DNA from: CAWDMC01 sp963803295
GTDB taxonomy: Bacteria; Acidobacteriota; Terriglobia; UBA7540
Direction: 5' to 3'
DNA length: 64,000 nucleotides
Assembly (NCBI GenBank): GCA_963803295.1
Contig: CAWDMC010000025.1
Span: forward strand, 1-64,000
The position numbers and the translations under genes are program-made. The notes beneath the pieces are model-generated. The model did no database searches. It saw only the letters and a program-made list of their open reading frames with translations, and was not told where the DNA came from. Positions 62,141-64,000 of this stretch are shown piece after piece. The first letter of the stretch is position 1. The number at the start of each line of letters is the position of its first letter.

Positions 62141-62736
62141 GACTCCTCCTGCTTTGATACCTCCTCGCGCCGTCCGGCACCGGTGGTGCTGCGGTCGCGT
62201 AGCAACTCCGCCAACTTGCGCCGGGCGCGAAACAGCAGCAGTCGAATGCTGACGGCTTTCAGGCCGAGCATCTCGGCGATCTCCTGGTGGCTTGACCCAA
62301 AGACGTAAGCCAGCCACAGCATTTGCCGTTCTCGCGGTCTTAGGTGGTCAAGCGCCCGAGCCAGATCCTGACGCTGCTGGACGCGCTCAGCCGTGCGCTC
62401 GCCCGAGGCCATCGCGTGTTCGCGGTCCGCGATGGGCAGTGTGTTGCCCTTTGCGTGTCGCCAGTGGTCCCGCAGCAGGTTGGTGGCGATCCGGAAGAGG
62501 TAGTTCCTCTGGTGATCTTCGCTCATCGAGCGAGTGCGCGCGCTGACGAGAAAGCGGTAGAAGGCTTCCTGTAGCAGATCTTCGGCCAGCACGGGGTCAC
62601 CCGAGGCGTGAGCCAGATAGCGCCACAGAGGCTGGGACGTGCGCTGGTAGAAGGCGCGGAAGGACTCCTCATCCATGGGGAACGCCTCCGCCGCCTCGGC
62701 CAGAGCTTCGAATTCGTCGTAGGCTACGTCTCGCAT
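62137..62736 (-). CDS. ECF-type RNA polymerase sigma factor
   Basis: About 200 residues. Start at MRDVAYDEFEALAEAAEAFP (62736) or the first ATG 62766 or MDEESFRAFYQ (62676). Region 2: SFRAFYQRTSQPLWRYLAHA, PVLAEDLLQEAFYRFLVSA, QRNYLFRIATNLLRDHWRHA (sigma2 helix). Region 4: LARALDHLRPRERQMLWLAY and FGSSHQEIAEMLGLKAVSIR, LLLFRARRKLAELLRD (HTH). C-terminal tail overlaps the anti-sigma gene by 4 bases. Regulates an envelope stress response by family analogy; target genes unknown. Confidence 0.9.
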   Translation of the reverse strand: MRDVAYDEFEALAEAAEAFPMDEESFRAFYQRTSQPLWRYLAHASGDPVLAEDLLQEAFYRFLVSARTRSMSEDHQRNYLFRIATNLLRDHWRHAKGNTLPIADREHAMASGERTAERVQQRQDLARALDHLRPRERQMLWLAYVFGSSHQEIAEMLGLKAVSIRLLLFRARRKLAELLRDRSTTGAGRREEVSKQEES

Positions 62737-62807
62737 GAAAGCGGCCCACCCGTCAATGCTCAACAAGTCCGGTGACCGGAAAACGGTGACTCACAGTTGA
62801 GTAACTT

Positions 62808-63740
62808 CTAGGCCGCAGGCCCCGCCCCTGCGCGATCCAGGAGACCCAGGCGGCTGGACATGAGGTATGACAGCCCTGCCGAAAGGACAAAGCCCACGCC
62901 CAGCATGAGGATCAAAGCTCCGAGCACCAGGAGAGCCTTTTCGGCGTCAGGGATGTGCGACTTAACGGCCAGGAGTCCAACTCCCGCCATTGTCAGAATC
63001 ACGCCCACCTGCGCCGACCACAGGATACGCCCCAGCGGGGCGCTTACGCGACCACCCAGATCGAGGTCCACAGGGATGGGCGCCGATTCCAGGAACCTCT
63101 TTCCAGCCTCGGTTCCCATGTAAGCGAGCAGTTCCTGGTTCGAGGCAAACTTTTCGAGCAGCTTCGTGTGGACTTCGGCCTGCGTCCTGGCGATGCGGCT
63201 CCAGCGCCGGTTTTCCAGTAGCACCCGAAATACCCACAGAAGCGCTCCCAGAATGCAGACGAAAACCAGAAAGGGCAATAAATCGCCCATAATGCGATAG
63301 GCCACGCTGCGGTCGGCATCAGGTCCATTACGACGCGTGTCCTGGTCATGCATGCGGGCCGCCCATTCACCCAGGAAATACTCGGGATTTTCTGTGACTT
63401 CGGGATGTCCCGCCAGGAACGCCGATACTTCCGGAGCGGTCTTCCTGACGTAGTCGGCGTTAGCCAGCAGCGAGGGGTCATGGTAGACGACATCGACGAG
63501 GCGCGGATGAAGCTTCAGCAACTCGAGAAAGTCCTGGCGAGTGCGTTCCATATCGTTGGCTTGGTATCTCACGTCCAATAGGGGAGCAGCTTCACGTTTT
63601 GCCGGCTGCTCAGGCCGCTGCGCTGCGGGCGGGCGATTCTGGGCGTCCAAACGGATCGCTCCTGCGGCCAAAATCGCAGTCCCTAAGACCGCTACAGTTG
63701 TCACCCGCCGAGCCACTTGCCAGACGCGCTTATCTGCCAT
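62808..63740 (-). CDS. Membrane protein of unknown function
   Basis: 310 residues from ATG 63740. N-terminal membrane segment VTTVAVLGTAILAAGAIRLD. A helical soluble part: DMERTRQDFLELLKLHPRLV, YVRKTAPEVSAFLAGHPEVT, NPEYFLGEWAARMHDQDTRR. Second membrane helix LLPFLVFVCILGALLWVFRV, then RWSRIARTQAEVHTKLLEKF and YMGTEAGKRFLESAPIPVDL, and two last helices ILWSAQVGVILTMAGVGLLA and LLVLGALILMLGVGFVLSAG. Lies directly upstream of the ECF sigma gene on the same strand, 42 bases apart, so it may be part of the same stress operon. No named family. Confidence 0.7.
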   Translation of the reverse strand: MADKRVWQVARRVTTVAVLGTAILAAGAIRLDAQNRPPAAQRPEQPAKREAAPLLDVRYQANDMERTRQDFLELLKLHPRLVDVVYHDPSLLANADYVRKTAPEVSAFLAGHPEVTENPEYFLGEWAARMHDQDTRRNGPDADRSVAYRIMGDLLPFLVFVCILGALLWVFRVLLENRRWSRIARTQAEVHTKLLEKFASNQELLAYMGTEAGKRFLESAPIPVDLDLGGRVSAPLGRILWSAQVGVILTMAGVGLLAVKSHIPDAEKALLVLGALILMLGVGFVLSAGLSYLMSSRLGLLDRAGAGPAA

Positions 63741-63934
63741 GGAGTCCTCCTGGGCGGTCCTGGCTCACCCGACTGCGAAGCCTCGCCGCATTGGTTATGC
63801 CTGTATAACGTGCCAGGAGGGTTTTGGTTAACAGGAAGGTGGCCGGCAATATCGTCTGGTGCCTGGCCGCACGGAAACGAGACCTATCGCTTGCTGGATT
63901 AAAAAAGGAAAGAGGCTAAGGATTTCATTACCCT
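63741..63934. other. Intergenic region, no gene seen
   Basis: About 190 bases, A-rich at the far end (AAAAAAGGAAAG near 63901). A possible terminator or leader only. No coding frame supported. Confidence 0.4.
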
Positions 63935-64000
63935 TTACCCGGCATATTCGTAAAATCCACGGCGCGTCTTCCGTCCCAGCCAGCCTGCACTGACCATCTT
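63935..64000 (-). CDS. 3-hydroxyacyl-CoA dehydrogenase, C-terminal tip only
   Basis: The window ends inside a minus-strand gene. The visible codons read KMVSAGWLGRKTRRGFYEYA then G and TAA (63935-63937). The block MVxAGxLGRKTxRGFYxY is the C-terminal signature of 3-hydroxybutyryl/3-hydroxyacyl-CoA dehydrogenases. Only about 21 residues are present, so subtype cannot be told. Confidence 0.7.
   Translation of the reverse strand, partial: KMVSAGWLGRKTRRGFYEYAG

Noticed and set aside
1..64000. CRISPR arrays, tRNA and rRNA genes
   Set aside because: No regularly spaced repeats and no cloverleaf or rRNA segments noticed by eye; a dedicated scan (tRNAscan, rRNA models) would be needed to exclude short ones.

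Overview
The window looks like chromosomal DNA of a soil-type Gram-negative bacterium, most likely an acidobacterium. Evidence for an outer membrane is KdsB, a predicted beta-barrel and many signal peptides. Acidobacterial affinity is my inference from the mix of secreted sedolisin and phospholipases, a GntR(YtrA type)-slipin operon and the general style of the proteins. dnaA, dnaN and gyrB lie together (51.1-57.0 kb), so the replication origin is probably inside the window. I saw no rRNA, tRNA or CRISPR array. Many genes are broken by single-base frameshifts while their protein sequence stays well conserved on both sides, which looks more like consensus error than long decay. The breaks cluster at 1-6.8 kb and 57.5-61.1 kb.

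Layout. 0-10 kb: two histidine kinases and an NtrC-type regulator, a CcmH-like protein with two small exported proteins, yebC, ruvC, a TlpA-like thioredoxin and a fused 2-oxoacid dehydrogenase E1. The E1 gene stops abruptly at about 9.84 kb against an opposite-strand fragment of a sugar epimerase, a rearrangement or assembly junction. 10-12.1 kb: a HigB toxin, a HigA antitoxin fused to an ImmA/IrrE metallopeptidase and a third small gene, with a clear promoter and operator. 12-17.5 kb: ferrochelatase, slipin, GntR repressor, a membrane-anchored unknown and a ManD-like enolase. 17.6-21.3 kb: a multi-TM protein with a cytosolic domain, then a TcmP / Gp37-Gp68 pair. 21.6-31.8 kb: exported degradative proteins (sedolisin, phospholipase C-like phosphoesterase, barrel protein, zinc phospholipase, a formylglycine-generating-enzyme-like fusion, TPR protein). 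31.8-35.7 kb: adenosine deaminase, S1/P1 nuclease, APC permease and a tiny basic protein. 35.8-40.6 kb: M23 peptidase, a propeller protein, two copies of a MITE-like repeat, a truncated M23 duplicate and two CRP/FNR-type sites. 40.5-50.6 kb: PAP2 phosphatase, UvrD/PcrA helicase, VapBC, a propeller-phosphoesterase, polysaccharide deacetylase, SDR and KdsB. 50.6-57 kb: dnaA-dnaN-unknown-gyrB. 57.1-61.5 kb: a nucleotide-metabolism cassette. 61.6-64 kb: ECF sigma/anti-sigma pair, a membrane protein and the 3' tip of a 3-hydroxyacyl-CoA dehydrogenase gene.

The most interesting part is the cassette at 57.1-61.5 kb. On one strand it has a DEDD exonuclease fused to a DUF429-like domain, a P-loop dNMP-kinase-like protein, a short archaeal/phage-type adenylosuccinate synthetase in which the catalytic Asp13 is Ser (GSEGKGK), and a membrane-anchored dCTP-deaminase-like protein. 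A small ribbon-helix-helix protein is divergent to it. The Asp-to-Ser change is the hallmark reported for PurZ, the enzyme that commits dGMP to diaminopurine (Z) synthesis in Z-genome phages. I infer a chromosomal deoxypurine-modifying or nucleotide-based conflict system. No phage structural genes and no other Z-pathway genes are visible nearby.
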